From Gonocerus acuteangulatus (Eukaryota; Arthropoda; Insecta; Hemiptera; Coreidae), in NCBI GenBank assembly GCA_946811695.1, contig OX328132.1:54757359-54821358 (forward strand): DNA of 64,000 bases. The letters are read 5' to 3'. The translations under genes were made by a program, and so were the position numbers. How positions within the stretch are numbered: position 1 is the first letter of the stretch; every line of letters starts with the position of its first letter. Under the pieces are notes generated by a model, which worked only from the letters and a program-made list of their open reading frames with translations, did no database searches and had not been told where the DNA came from. Shown here in pieces: positions 23,550 through 34,334 of this stretch.

Positions 23550-24310
23550 CACTATAAAATATAACTCCAATTATCAGAAAAAGTTGTTTGGATATTTTTT
23601 TTTATAAATATTTAGGAAGCTTTAAAAAGCATGTGGTTTATTTCTATTGTAAATTGACATGTCTCATGTTGGAGCACGGAGAGCAGGGGATGGGATGTGC
23701 TTTGATAGAAGTACTTTGAATCCCCGCATCCATATTCGGCGCTTTAGCCGTTTTATAACCGCAATCTCATCTATTGCTTTGATTGAGAAGGATACGGTTA
23801 ATTGCGGATGGAATTCAATCAACAGATGGGGGACAGGAGGGGCTTTTACTCTGCCCAATGCTGTAGGGCACCCCATTCCTCTTTGTTCTACCACTCACAA
23901 CACCATAAACAAATTATTTATATCAACCCGTAGAGTACAGATCAATCCCTAACATTCAAATCCCTTCGGGCTTAAATAAAGGAAAAAAATATATACAAAT
24001 AATAATATAAAAGCTGTTTTTTCAATTAATTCACTCTAAAAGGCTCGCGCAAAGTGCTCATTTTTTGATGTCCGTACTGCGGATTTACTCATTCCTAATG
24101 CAATTTAGATATAATTCCTAGGTCCTGTATGTTCAATTATCGTACTATTTTTGTCTATTGTGACATTTAATATCACTAAATTCATTTGAATGTGGCAAGA
24201 GGTGAGTAATGAAAAAATTTAACTTAAAAAGTTATTATTATTTATTTGTTGGTGTTCCGCTTTATGGCGATGTACACCTTACATTTTATATATTTTATTA
24301 AAGAACATTT
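23550..24310. other. No supportable gene
   Basis: Two open frames overlap antiparallel at 23659-23952 (+) and 23664-23894 (-). Neither shows a recognisable domain. The remainder is AT-rich. Confidence 0.3.
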
Positions 24311-24314
24311 TTTT

Positions 24315-24320
24315 CCTTAT

Positions 24321-24356
<36 letters not shown>

Positions 24357-24362
24357 ATAAGG
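24315..24362. repeat. 48-bp perfect palindrome with TA core
   Basis: CCTTATTGCATATATA reads outward on both sides of an alternating TA centre. It is built like the 92-bp palindrome at 30126. Confidence 0.9.
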
Positions 24363-24657
24363 TAAATTTATATTATGTATACATTATTACATTCCATTAT
24401 ATTGTCTTATTCTCTATATATTTACACATTTACATTACATTTTGCTTAATACAAGCTTGTTTTTATTATATACACACATACATACATATGTACATATACA
24501 GAATATTAGATTACATGATGTTAAATTATTTTGAGTCTATTTACATTATGTTTGTATATCAGTATTATGAATTGCATCCTAGGAAAGTCAGAATGAATCA
24601 GAAGGTACATGAATTATTAATGTCTCTGTAGGACACTATTTTAAAAACGTTCAACTT

Positions 24658-24755
24658 AAAAAGTCCATCTCGCAGAAACTGCGTCATCTTAGCAACCCTA
24701 GTGCCATTAGTTAAGGAAGAGGAGATGTTATTTGTAGATTTTGATATTTCTTTAA
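24658..24755 (-). repeat. HP family end fragment
   Basis: AAGTCCATCTCGCAGAAACT GCGTCATCTTAGC, then CCCTAGTGCCATT, is the diverged non-hairpin terminus seen at 30317 and 42790 in the same orientation. The rest of the element is absent. Confidence 0.6.
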
Positions 24756-24790
24756 AAAAATAAAATTATATTAACCCTGCATTAGGCGCA

Positions 24791-27118
24791 ATGGTTCTAT
24801 TGGGAATTACTTATGAAATGATTAAACATTTGCCCAGCATTTCATTCAAAACTCTTCTAGACATTTACAACGAAATCTTCCAGAGTGGTAACTATCCTCT
24901 TTTCTGGAATGAGAGTATAGTGGTACCTATCTTAAAACCAGGTAAAGACGGTGACTTACCCACTAGCTACCGTCCGATTTCATTGACAAACTCTGGTTGC
25001 AAACTACTCGAAAAGATAGTAAATAAAAGACTGTTATGGTTTTTAGAAGCAAATAAATTACTGTCACCCTACCAGTGTGGTTTTAGAAATCAACATTCCA
25101 CAATGCACCATATCGCCAAAGTAGAAAGCGACATATTAAACGCTTTCTTAAACAAAGAATCTTTGCTAGCCGTCTCCCTAGATCTAGAGAAAGCCTACGA
25201 CACCGTATGGAGAAGGCTTATCATATCACAGCTGGTAGATTGGGGTGTCCAGGGCAAAATACTGCAGTACCTCAGTAACTATTTATCTCAAAGAAAATTC
25301 AGAGTGAGGGTAGGTACCACTCTTTCGGATGTCTTTGTTCAAGAAAATGGAGTGCCCCAAGGAGGTGTTCTGAGCACAACCTTATTCAATATTGCTATGA
25401 ATTCTGTCCATCAGTGTATCACCCCAGGAGTAAAATTTTGCATGTATGCTGACGAACTACTTATATACAGCTCATCCAAACGAATTCACACCGCTGAACA
25501 ACACATACAAAGTACACTTACAGAATTAGAAAAGTGGAGTAGTAAAACGGGTTTCAGGTTTTCCAGAGACAAAACAAAATATATTGTTTTTACAAGGAAA
25601 AGAAATCTTCCAGCCCCCCACCTTACAGTACATCAAACACACATTCAACATACAGAAACACTCAAATTCCTCGGACTAACACTGGACAAAAAATTAACGT
25701 GGTTGCCCCATTTGAAAGAGCTCCTTAAAAAATCCAAAAAATCTTTGAATTTTTTAAGAGTTCTCAGTAGCACAAAATGGGGAGCTGACAAATTTACGAT
25801 GCTTACTCTGTACCGGTCTTTTACCAGATCGCTTCTCGATTACGGATGTATAGCTTATTCTTCTGCCAGCCCAACCACCTTGAAACTACTTGACACAATA
25901 CAGAACACAGCACTAAGAATTGTCAGCGGTGCATTTAGATCTAGCCCAGAAGAAAGCTTATGTGCCGAAACTGGTGAACCTCCACTGCAGTACAGACGTC
26001 GAATGATATGTAATAAATTCGTATTGAAATGTAAAGCTATTGGAACGCCATGCGTCACTGAGTTTTTATATAACCAATACTCCGAAAAATACACCGAAAG
26101 AAACGTTAAGCAAAAGCCACTCTCATTACGAACTAAAGACAATCACAGCGACCTAACTCTCTTCCAAACACCTGTTCACACAAATAACATTACTGAGATA
26201 CCTCCATGGCGACTGAAAAACCTTAAACTAGACTTAACACTGACAAAATACAAAAAATCAGACCCAACTTCTTCTACACACTACAAAAACGTATTCAACT
26301 CCCTGTTCAGGCAAAATAACAACACCCAGTACATATTTACGGACGGATCAAAAACTAACTACGGGACTGGTGCTGCCGCCATCACAAGAAACGAATCCTA
26401 TCACATAAGATTACCCGATCACACTACTGTTTACACAGCAGAATTACACGCAATCCTTTTAGCACTCAAAAACATTGAAGATACAGACACGAACGACATA
26501 ACAATATGCACTGATTCATTAAGCTCCTTACACTCCATAACAAACATTTACAGCACACACCCTATTGTCATAGAGATTTTTACACAATTATTCCAACTAC
26601 AAACAAAGAACAAACATATCACTATGTTTTGGTTACCTGGACATGAAGGGATTTCACAGAGCACTACAGTAGACTTACTAGCGAAAACTGCAACCCAAAG
26701 ACCTACACCTGACCTGAACAAAATGACAGCAACTGACCTATGCAAACTAGCTGAAAATAAGACAGTAAACGACTGGCAGACAGAATGGACTAACTCTCAA
26801 AGCAAACTACGGGAAATAAAAAATACAATAATACCCTGGTCAAGAGAAAACCTAACAAGACGAGACCAAGTTATAATTACGAGACTTCGCTTAGGACACA
26901 GTTTACTAACGCACTCCTATCTAATGGAACGACAAGACAGACCTGTATGCGCATGTTGTAACGAGACATTAACAGTTAAACACATACTTACTGACTGCAG
27001 ATTACGAGACTACCTAACAATTCCTCATGACTTACACGACTTACTTGCCGAAAATAGTCCACATATTAACACCATACTAACTCACTTAAAGACAATTAAC
27101 CTATATTCAAAAATCTAG
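24791..27118 (+). CDS. Non-LTR retrotransposon ORF2, 5'-truncated (RT, RNase H, Cys/His motif)
   Basis: 775 codons, uninterrupted. The protein would copy element RNA into DNA at a nicked target (target-primed reverse transcription). RT blocks by residue: SYRPISL 59-65, YQCGF 94-98, motif A SLDLEKAYD 129-137, motif B NGVPQGG 186-192, motif C MYADELL 218-224 and LKFLGLTLD 291-299. RNase H follows with acidic residues D518 (FTDGSK), E551 (AELHAI), D575 (CTDSLSSL) and D628 (VDLLAK). A Cys/His motif begins at about C720 (CACCNETLTVKHILTDC). An RNase H domain plus a TAA-rich tail suggests the I-like group. The endonuclease domain is missing: homology begins inside the N-terminal RT region (GITYEMIKHLP), so the first Met is not a natural start. 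The catalytic YADD is YADE. Codons otherwise look intact, implying a fairly recent insertion. Confidence 0.9.
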   Translation: MVLLGITYEMIKHLPSISFKTLLDIYNEIFQSGNYPLFWNESIVVPILKPGKDGDLPTSYRPISLTNSGCKLLEKIVNKRLLWFLEANKLLSPYQCGFRNQHSTMHHIAKVESDILNAFLNKESLLAVSLDLEKAYDTVWRRLIISQLVDWGVQGKILQYLSNYLSQRKFRVRVGTTLSDVFVQENGVPQGGVLSTTLFNIAMNSVHQCITPGVKFCMYADELLIYSSSKRIHTAEQHIQSTLTELEKWSSKTGFRFSRDKTKYIVFTRKRNLPAPHLTVHQTHIQHTETLKFLGLTLDKKLTWLPHLKELLKKSKKSLNFLRVLSSTKWGADKFTMLTLYRSFTRSLLDYGCIAYSSASPTTLKLLDTIQNTALRIVSGAFRSSPEESLCAETGEPPLQYRRRMICNKFVLKCKAIGTPCVTEFLYNQYSEKYTERNVKQKPLSLRTKDNHSDLTLFQTPVHTNNITEIPPWRLKNLKLDLTLTKYKKSDPTSSTHYKNVFNSLFRQNNNTQYIFTDGSKTNYGTGAAAITRNESYHIRLPDHTTVYTAELHAILLALKNIEDTDTNDITICTDSLSSLHSITNIYSTHPIVIEIFTQLFQLQTKNKHITMFWLPGHEGISQSTTVDLLAKTATQRPTPDLNKMTATDLCKLAENKTVNDWQTEWTNSQSKLREIKNTIIPWSRENLTRRDQVIITRLRLGHSLLTHSYLMERQDRPVCACCNETLTVKHILTDCRLRDYLTIPHDLHDLLAENSPHINTILTHLKTINLYSKI

Positions 27119-27530
27119 CCTTATCTCCAATTTACCTCCTAAAGTTAATTTAAAATAATGAACGAAATAGCCTTTATAAAATCATTTACATTTTTAAGAA
27201 ATTAAGTTAATTAACCTACATTTAAATATAAAGCCCTATCTCCAATATAATCTTACCTCTTCTACCCTCCCCCCCCCCACTTTTTTTTTTCCCCTCTTCA
27301 CACTTTATTTAATATCTATCATATTACCGTATTGTTATTGTGAAATATATTATATAAAACATGTTATTGTTATTATTAATTAGCTCACTAATGTACTAGC
27401 TATGCTCATAAAATGTACTGACTTGTTATATATACAATGTGCAAAAAGTATTTTGTAATATCTTGATGTATGTTAAAGAGCAAGTCGCCAAAAGTTGCGA
27501 AACTCTTAATAAATAAATATCAAAATATCT
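27119..27530 (+). mobile_element. 3' UTR and tail of the 24791 LINE
   Basis: Non-coding sequence follows the stop, with C10 and T10 runs near 27270-27290. It finishes CTTAATAAATAAATATCAAA at about 27525, a (TAAA)-type tail. No confident target duplication could be matched to the truncated 5' side near 24780. Confidence 0.6.
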
Positions 27531-27714
27531 ATTGGGACGGGTGAGTGGTTTTGGAGATGGAGCGTTGTGAGTGGATGAGCGCTCCTTACCTCAGTACCTT
27601 TCTACACGGCATGTCCCTTCAATTACATTTCAGATCGCTTGGGAAGTGGAGGCAGAGCACGGTGGTGCCAGAGTGGAAAAGCGCTGATTTAGATTATTTA
27701 GTTTGTGATTCTCA

Positions 27715-27717
<3 letters not shown>

Positions 27718-27771
<54 letters not shown>
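27718..27771. repeat. (TA)n microsatellite
   Basis: Uninterrupted alternating TA. The flanks at 27540-27717 and 27772-28450 hold nothing I recognise. Confidence 0.9.
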
Positions 27772-27773
<2 letters not shown>

Positions 27774-28447
27774 ATTTCGGATACATGATCAAGTATGTTG
27801 ATGCAGATATTTTATGTACAAGTTGACAAAACTGGCAAAAGTAAAATAAAATTAAAAAAAAATACAAAATTTGGAAGAAGCCAACCATTGTTGGCACTTC
27901 CAGAAGTGTCTCAATAAATATTTTTTATTGATCATGAAAAGAGCAGGCAAGTAAATTGTCTCGGGCCACTGTCTCTTAAGCCGCCTGGGAGGATTGTCTG
28001 GATGGGATTGGGAAGATAAGGATTGACCTTTACGATTAGGATGGTAAGACAATTTGGTGTGGAACGTTTGGAAACGGGTTTTAGCGAGGTCAAGGACAAA
28101 TGGGATCACACTATATTAGCTACAGAATCTAAGAACAGAATACTTTTTCCCCCTGTTTCAAGGATATTCCCATTAATTTAGGCCCAACGTCAGAATAATG
28201 GAAGTTATACCAAATTACACACTATTATATTCCTTCAACAAAATCACCCTGAATTAATTTAAATATACACTAGAAATACTTATTGCACTTTGTTTTGATG
28301 AGTTCAACCTATTCCGAAAATCTCAAAGAATTTTAACGCCCCAATGGGCTCTCATTTTTCTCTTCAATTTGTATAACTTGACGTATTGTTTTGTTCTGAG
28401 TCGAATGAGACCAGCCCCATGTTTCTAGGTTAATCCATTCTCGAGAT

Positions 28448-28493
28448 ATTTAATTTTTTCCGGTTTATGCCAATTCGGCACCACTGTGCGTCG
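28448..28493 (-). mobile_element. Solitary Transib-like terminus
   Basis: Minus strand: CGACG, heptamer CACAGTG (28482-28488), a 23-base spacer, then AAAAATTAA. The pentamer next to the heptamer fits CGNCG. The expected second end to the left was not found, so this is a single end or a chance match. Confidence 0.35.
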
Positions 28494-28499
28494 CTGTCC

Positions 28500-29200
28500 C
28501 AGTAAGAGGACCATTGTGCCGTATTCCGTCACAAAAATTGAAGTTTGTGAATTTTCTTAAATAAATTTTTGTCTCATTATTTGGGTAATTTCAACAGTAC
28601 TTGTAAAGCCGTTCACTGATATAATCGGAATACGCCTTTTCGTGAATTATTTTATTATGAAAATGTGAAAAAAATGTTATGTTTTTTCGTTGTTTTTTTT
28701 TTGCGAAAATGCCTAAGGAAACATTTGATCTGACCATCAGAGCAATGGGAAGTTGAGTTGGGGGTTATTCTAATGTATTTTTGAGGACTAATAGAACTCT
28801 TATATAAAACATAAGTTTATTGATAATTAACCAATATTGAAGGGCTTAGAAAACTTCTAAAACCTTTTTTTGTTTTTATAATTTTGACTGTGGGCGATTG
28901 GTATACATTCAAAGAGAGTAAATATATACTGTTTTGGGTAATAGAGCTCTCTGAGAGAGGTGGGGGGTCGGAAACTGAACATAATGTTTTACGATAATGC
29001 AAAATCAGCGATTTTACGATTTATTTTTTGGCATTGAGCTGATTCGTTTATTTGCAAAATTTTCATTTCTTAGATGTCTACGAAGGTTCTCAATTTTGTT
29101 TAGGCCTTAAAATGCATACTAGAATTTTTTTAAGGCCAAAAAATGTCGGTTGTCCTATTGAATACGTTTGAATCCAGGGTTAAAATAAATAGTGACCAAA
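28500..29200. other. No feature recognised
   Basis: AT-rich DNA with an isolated 61-codon minus-strand open frame at 28817-29002 that shows no domain. Confidence 0.35.
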
Positions 29201-29207
29201 TCTCAAA

Positions 29208-29482
29208 ATGTTTTCATATGTAGGCAGAAGGTCAATGAATAAAATTCCAAGTTAACGTAATATTCAAATTATTAAAATAGCTTTACATGTTTCAAATCAT
29301 CAGCTGCCTCTTCAGGAGCCTACAAACTAAATAAAGCCTGATAGAACGTAGGCGAACCTTCAGCTACAATGGCTACGTTTCAGCTCAACAGATGATGTAA
29401 AACATTTAGAGCTATTTTAATAAATTGACCATTATGTTAATTTAGAATTTTATATATTGTGCTTCTGCCTACATATGAAAAA
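29208..29482. repeat. Inverted repeat pair related to the 23129 foldback
   Basis: CATATGTAGGCAGAAGGTCA (about 29216) and its diverged inverse near 29465-29478 bound two arms. Inside are TTACATGTTTCAAATCATCA and CTGCCTCTTCAGGAGCC on the left, and a decayed inverse on the right. The layout (GAAACATGT, CTGAAGAGG, short unique centre) matches 23129-23535, but the sequence differs outside those motifs. Confidence 0.6.
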
Positions 29483-29574
29483 AAAAATCTCAAAGAGTAG
29501 GAAGATTTTAGGCGCTACAACAGGAAAACTAACTCTTTCTAAATTTTAAGCATTTATTTTTTTTATGGAGATCG

Positions 29575-30086
29575 TCTCACCGAAAATTACTACAGAACCT
29601 TTTTTGTAGAAACTTAAGTAAGCTATCGAATGGTCACCTTCGAATTACACCAACCCAAACGTTTTCGAGATATTTAAAATAATATACAACGATTCTAAAA
29701 CATTTCATCTCTGTTAATAAAATATTTGTTTCTAATTATTCATGAACTCAAAAAGCAATTAAAATGTAAATATTGTTTGGATGAATGCAAAACGTCTGGG
29801 ACAATTTTCAACTCAATCAATCGTGTCTGAATATCCAACATTTCTTGTAAACCGTTACGGATACCACTTTTAAGATGGGGATTCGTTTAAATGCGTTAAA
29901 AAAAGTGTGCCTTCAAGCATATTAACGCGAAAATGTAAGCGCTACGATTTTGTTCGCACGAATTTTCCCAAGAAATGTTCTGGAGGATGGATTCTGCTGG
30001 TTAACTGATCTTTCAATTCAGCCGAAGGATTTTATCTAAATGTGACCATTCACCATTTTTTCAGCAGCTCCAGAGCAATATTAGTA

Positions 30087-30122
<36 letters not shown>

Positions 30123-30125
30123 CAT
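29575..30125 (-). repeat. HP family fragment, diverged, ending in (TG)n(TA)n
   Basis: Minus-strand order of blocks as in copies C and D: AGAACCTTTTTTGTAGAAAC, TTTTCGAGATATTTAAAATA, AATGTAAGCGCTACGATTTT and GGATTCTGCTGGTTAACTGA, then a dinucleotide tract at 30090-30122. The hairpin end is missing. Confidence 0.6.
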
Positions 30126-30217
30126 ATGGAATTTCTACGTTTCAGGCCTCATAGATCGCAAATATATATATATATATATATTTGCGATCTATGAGGCCTG
30201 AAACTTAGAAATTCCAT
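30126..30217. repeat. 92-bp near-perfect palindrome
   Basis: The arm ATGGAATTTCTACGTTTCAG with GCCTCATAGATCGCAAATAT and a TA core is mirrored on the right with one mismatched pair. The two arms are nearly identical, so it arose or was corrected recently. Confidence 0.9.
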
Positions 30218-30607
30218 CGGCACCTGTTGTTTCCGCCATAAGGAAATCATTACCTATTTTTTTTCTCGCGGCCCACCATGACTAACACGTATTTGTAGCC
30301 CCAATGAAAAAAAAAAGTCCGACTCGCAGGAACTGCAGCATCTTAGCGCGGTTCCGTTCATGTCCCTAGTGCCATTTGATAAGCTTAGAAAAGAAATAAA
30401 CTTATTTTTTTTTTATATATCTCGTAAAAATTGTCAAAATCCTCTCGAACATCTCGAATAAAAGTAATATTAAGGCGTCAGGGACACCGACAGTAGCTAA
30501 CTTTTACACAGAAGCGGAAATTACAGAATCTGGCTCTCATTCTAAAGCAAAGCTCTATAAATCAATACAAAATATGCCTAATAAAGCCTTTCTAGAGGAT
30601 ACAGAAG

Positions 30608-30861
30608 CATGGGCGTATATGAGGGGGGGGGGCTGAGGGGGCTGCAGCCCCTCCCGAAATTTTGAATTGATGATAAAAACTTCTCGTAAAACCCTTAAAA
30701 ATAAATTAAATAAGATCACTTAGTTCATAAAACATATTTTATTTTACGTGTAATAGCGTTTTAGTTGCCTAAAACTATTCCAAGCTCTAAATATTTAGTA
30801 TTCCATACCCTGGAAATGGTCTCAGCCCCCCCCCCCGAAATTGTTTTTATATACGCCCATG
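30608..30861. mobile_element. hAT-like MITE, 254 bp, 8-bp target duplication
   Basis: Ends CATGGGCGTATAT and ATATACGCCCATG are inverted. Inside both ends lie G-rich/C-rich runs and GGCTGAGGGGGCTGCAGCCC. TACAGAAG flanks it exactly on both sides (30600-30607 and 30862-30869). An 8-bp duplication and a small noncoding interior point to a nonautonomous hAT-type element. A second, older copy is at 47114-47316. Confidence 0.8.
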
Positions 30862-33196
30862 TACAGAAGGATCAAGAAGAAGTACACAAGATTGAGTAGA
30901 ATGCCCTGCCTAATATAGCCTATATAGAATAATATGCCGAATAAAACCTATCTAGTAAATACACAAGGACAAATAAAAGTCTTGACGAATAACAAGTCAA
31001 GAAAAAAAACTTTATTTAACAAAATAAAACAAAGTTTAGTTGCCCAACTACAATAGAATAATATACCTAATTAAGTCTATGGAGTAGACACAAATGGACC
31101 AAAAACAAGTATTGTGGAATATTGTTTTTTTTTTCTAATTAAATACTTTTTATCAATATTTAGTATATAACCTTTGTTGAAAACTATTGATTGCTAATTG
31201 ATGAATCGGTTTACAACTAAGTAGTCTTTATGAATATTTAGTATATAACCTTATGTTTGGATCTGAGTTTTTGGGGTGCTCTCCGCCTAGGCTTTGTATT
31301 TGTGTCGGCAGATACCTGGGGTATATTTACAGCTCTTGAGGATTAACTCTTAGCAGGTAAATTTCCTGCGGCCCCCTTGTTTCTACGGGCATTGAACCGC
31401 CATATTCGCTCATAGTATCTAACCGTTATGAAGTTTATTTTTTGGATTTAGGACTTAATATACATATGTAGACTAAATCATAGCAAGAAGTAATCCTCCG
31501 TCGTCGGTTCTTAACTATGCAGACTCGCTAATGTTATCCAATCTTAGATACATCGTATTTAAAATCCTCAGCAAAAACACGACATTTCATCAGAATCCCC
31601 TTCTGAAAAAAACTTAAAAATATGCAAAATAAAGCCTATCTAGTGGATAAAAATAGAGGAAAAAACCGTTCATGGTGGTAGAAAATCTTAAAAGTATTTC
31701 GCTCAGAAATCTCCGAAATATTGTCACTAATTTTACGTATCCTGTTTTATAGCCAAATGGATTTATATTCTATAATCAATAAGAAAAACCTACTTACAAT
31801 AAAAAACTATGGGTAACAGATGAAAATAGGGAATACCAAGAATAATTCTAAAGAACGAAATCAACACCAGTACTGTCACATCTAGATATTCATACGGCAT
31901 CTTCGAATTCTAACAAACAAAATATTGATTCTAATTATACGTATCCTGTTTTATTGACAAATACATTTGACTACTATAAGAAATTAAAAACACTAGGGAA
32001 TATGCCAAAGAACTCGGAGTAGGAGCCTCGACAGTTTCAAGACATTTGAAGGAAATCGACAAATCCAAAACTGACATTTCATACGGTAAAGCCTGATATA
32101 TTTTTAACAATGAATTGTTTTTCTTATTTTAATTAATCTGTTTTATTGTCAAATACATTATCCAACTTTAAGCAATTAAAAAATAACAAGGAATAAAAAC
32201 AAACAAAAAGAACCGTTCGAATAAACGAAATCAATTCCTTCAAAGTTTAAGCACTTATTTCTCCGATTGACATAGCCTAATCAAAAATTGTTTTAGAATA
32301 TTTTTTGTAGAACATTTAGTAAGCTTTCGCATGGTAACCCTCCATTTACCAATATTCCTAACCGTCTTCGAGATATTAGGGAATGTATACGAAGTTCCCA
32401 AAACATTTCATGTCTGTTAATAAAATAATTTATTCTAATCCTTCCTTAGCTCCAAACGTAACCAAAATTTTAACATATTAGTGTTGATAAAATTCAAACA
32501 TGCAGAAAATGTTTCAACTGAATCCCATAATTTTAAGTATCAAAATCAAAGACAAAAAGAACAGTTCGAATAAGCGAAATCAATCACTTTAAAGTTTTAA
32601 GCACTTATTTCTCCAATTGACATCGCCTAATCAAAACTTTTATTAGAACCTTTTTTGTAGAACATTTAGTAAGCTTTCTAATGGTATTCTTTCGTTTCCC
32701 AAATTCTCAACATTTTTCGAGATATTAAGGAAAGTATACAAAGTTACCAAAAGTTTTTTATGCCGGTTAATAAAATATTTTATTCTAACCCTACCTTAAC
32801 TCCAAACGCAACCAAAATTTCAACATATTAGTTTTAATGAAAGTAGAACATGAAGTAAATATTTCAACTGAATCCCATGATTCTAAGTATCCCAAACCAA
32901 AAACGGCATTCAAAAATTATTTTTTCAGTTTTCTCAAAAACGGTTAAAGCTATCGCCTTGAAAATGGTTCCATTCGTTTTCCTAGCTCAAGAAGCCTATA
33001 AAAAGAGTACTTACAAGCTTATGAACTCAAAAACGTAAGCTTTACGATTTGTTTGCGCGAATTTCGCCCCAAACGACATCTTCCAGTGGGCGGATTTTGC
33101 TGGTTAACGAACTTGACCTTTCAAATTGGACGACAGATTTTTGTACCAAATTTCATCAAAATCGGACCATCAGGGAAGCCAGAAATGAGCGAACAG

Positions 33197-33199
<3 letters not shown>

Positions 33200-33249
<50 letters not shown>
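33200..33249. repeat. (TA)n microsatellite inside HP copy C
   Basis: The same relative position, beside the hairpin end, as in copies A and B. Confidence 0.9.
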
Positions 33250-33251
<2 letters not shown>

Positions 33252-33394
33252 AATTTGAACCACCGTTATTTTCGGTCTCTAGGGGTTCTGAAACGCGAAA
33301 TGTTTTAGTCGGCACTTCCGGATTGTTCCATTGTATCAACCCTATAAGCGGGGTTCCTCCCTATGGGGGAGGGAGGAACCGCGCTAAAAGGTTA

Positions 33395-34015
33395 GTACCA
33401 CAAGAATAGACCATCTTTGACGGAGTTCTACTGGTAAAAGCTTAGTGTTGTCAAGTTAAGACTCTACGCCATTGTAGCACAGCGTGATCCCCTGACCAGA
33501 CACTACACGCTTGTGAAACGTGTCGAGGAGTAAATCAATTTATATGAAGTCTGAATTGAAGTTTTATTGATCTTCCAGCTTAAATTAAAACAAGTAGAGC
33601 TATATCCTACTCCTACTATTGTAATATGTAGAATAGTTACCTCCTTTTTTCTAAAAAAAGTGTGTCTAAGATAAAAAAAAAAGAAATTATCATGGAGGGT
33701 TGCGTCGGTCATTTTCCTGAACGTGGCCTGCTATAAATAATACAGCATTAGGGCGATCGAACTAAACAAGGGGACGGGATTAATCAAGTGATTAGAGAAT
33801 AGATAATTAGTGCAAAATTATAATAGAGCATGAGGGAGGGGGGTTTAAAGGAAAATATAAATCAGAACGCTGGTGTGGGGGGGGGGAGGATAGGAGTGAT
33901 TTGTGAGGGTCGGTGACATTGATTCGCTCTCAGGCAACTGATCACACCCCACTATATTAATGGAAGCCTACTGAACGCCTATAAATTAACTGGACACCGC
34001 TACGCTTCTCAAACG
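33395..34015. other. No gene recognised; one GAAACGTG motif
   Basis: Contains CACGCTTGTGAAACGTGTCG near 33508, resembling the motif in other inverted repeats of the window, and G-rich runs (33836-33890). Nothing else is supportable. Confidence 0.35.
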
Positions 34016-34019
34016 CTCT

Positions 34020-34041
34020 GTCTCTCGCTCTCTCTATCCCT

Positions 34042-34104
<63 letters not shown>

Positions 34105-34131
34105 TTGCTCTCTCTCGATCTCTCTCTTTTT
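34020..34131. repeat. (TC)n microsatellite
   Basis: An almost pure CT run from 34020 to about 34101, then imperfect CT. Confidence 0.9.
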
Positions 34132-34258
34132 TAGCATTTTTGTTTTCTCCCTCCATAGAGAGGACCCCGCTTATGACGTCGACCTGAATCTGGAAGCGCC
34201 GACTAGAAAATCTCATGTTTTCGAACTCATTACGAAAATAGCAGTGTTTCTAATACAT

Positions 34259-34322
<64 letters not shown>

Positions 34323-34330
34323 TTATTATT
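34132..34330 (+). repeat. HP family hairpin-end fragment plus (TA)n
   Basis: TTTTTAGCATTTTTGTTTTC, CCTCCATAGAGAGGACCCCG and CTTATGACGTCGACC, then GCGCCGACTAGAAAATCTCA, is a diverged left end. The (TA)n tract at 34268-34318 follows. The rest of the element is absent. Confidence 0.6.
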
Positions 34331-34334
34331 TTAT

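Larger units (their letters stand above)
30317..33389 (-). mobile_element. HP family repeat, copy C, with extra interior sequence
   Basis: Starts GTCCGACTCGCAGGAACTGC and CTTAGCGCGGTTCCG, and ends GGTTCCTCCCTATGGGGG AG, GGAACCGCGCTAAAA, with the (TA)n tract at 33200-33249. The canonical interior resumes near 32090. About 1.7 kb (30420-32090) is extra and contains scattered copies of a block like AATATGCCTAATAAAGCCT (30565, 30930, 31066, 31619) and a hAT-like MITE. A second anomaly is an internal duplication of about 330 bp (32213-32535 against 32541-32893). There is no coding capacity. Confidence 0.75.

Noticed and set aside
23659..23952. A 97-codon plus-strand gene, or its 76-codon minus-strand mirror
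   Set aside because: Antiparallel overlapping frames, no domain, no start or splice context.
33049..33409. Open frames containing IYIYIYIY near (TA)n tracts
   Set aside because: Translations of microsatellites and of the noncoding HP repeat. The same frames recur with every copy.
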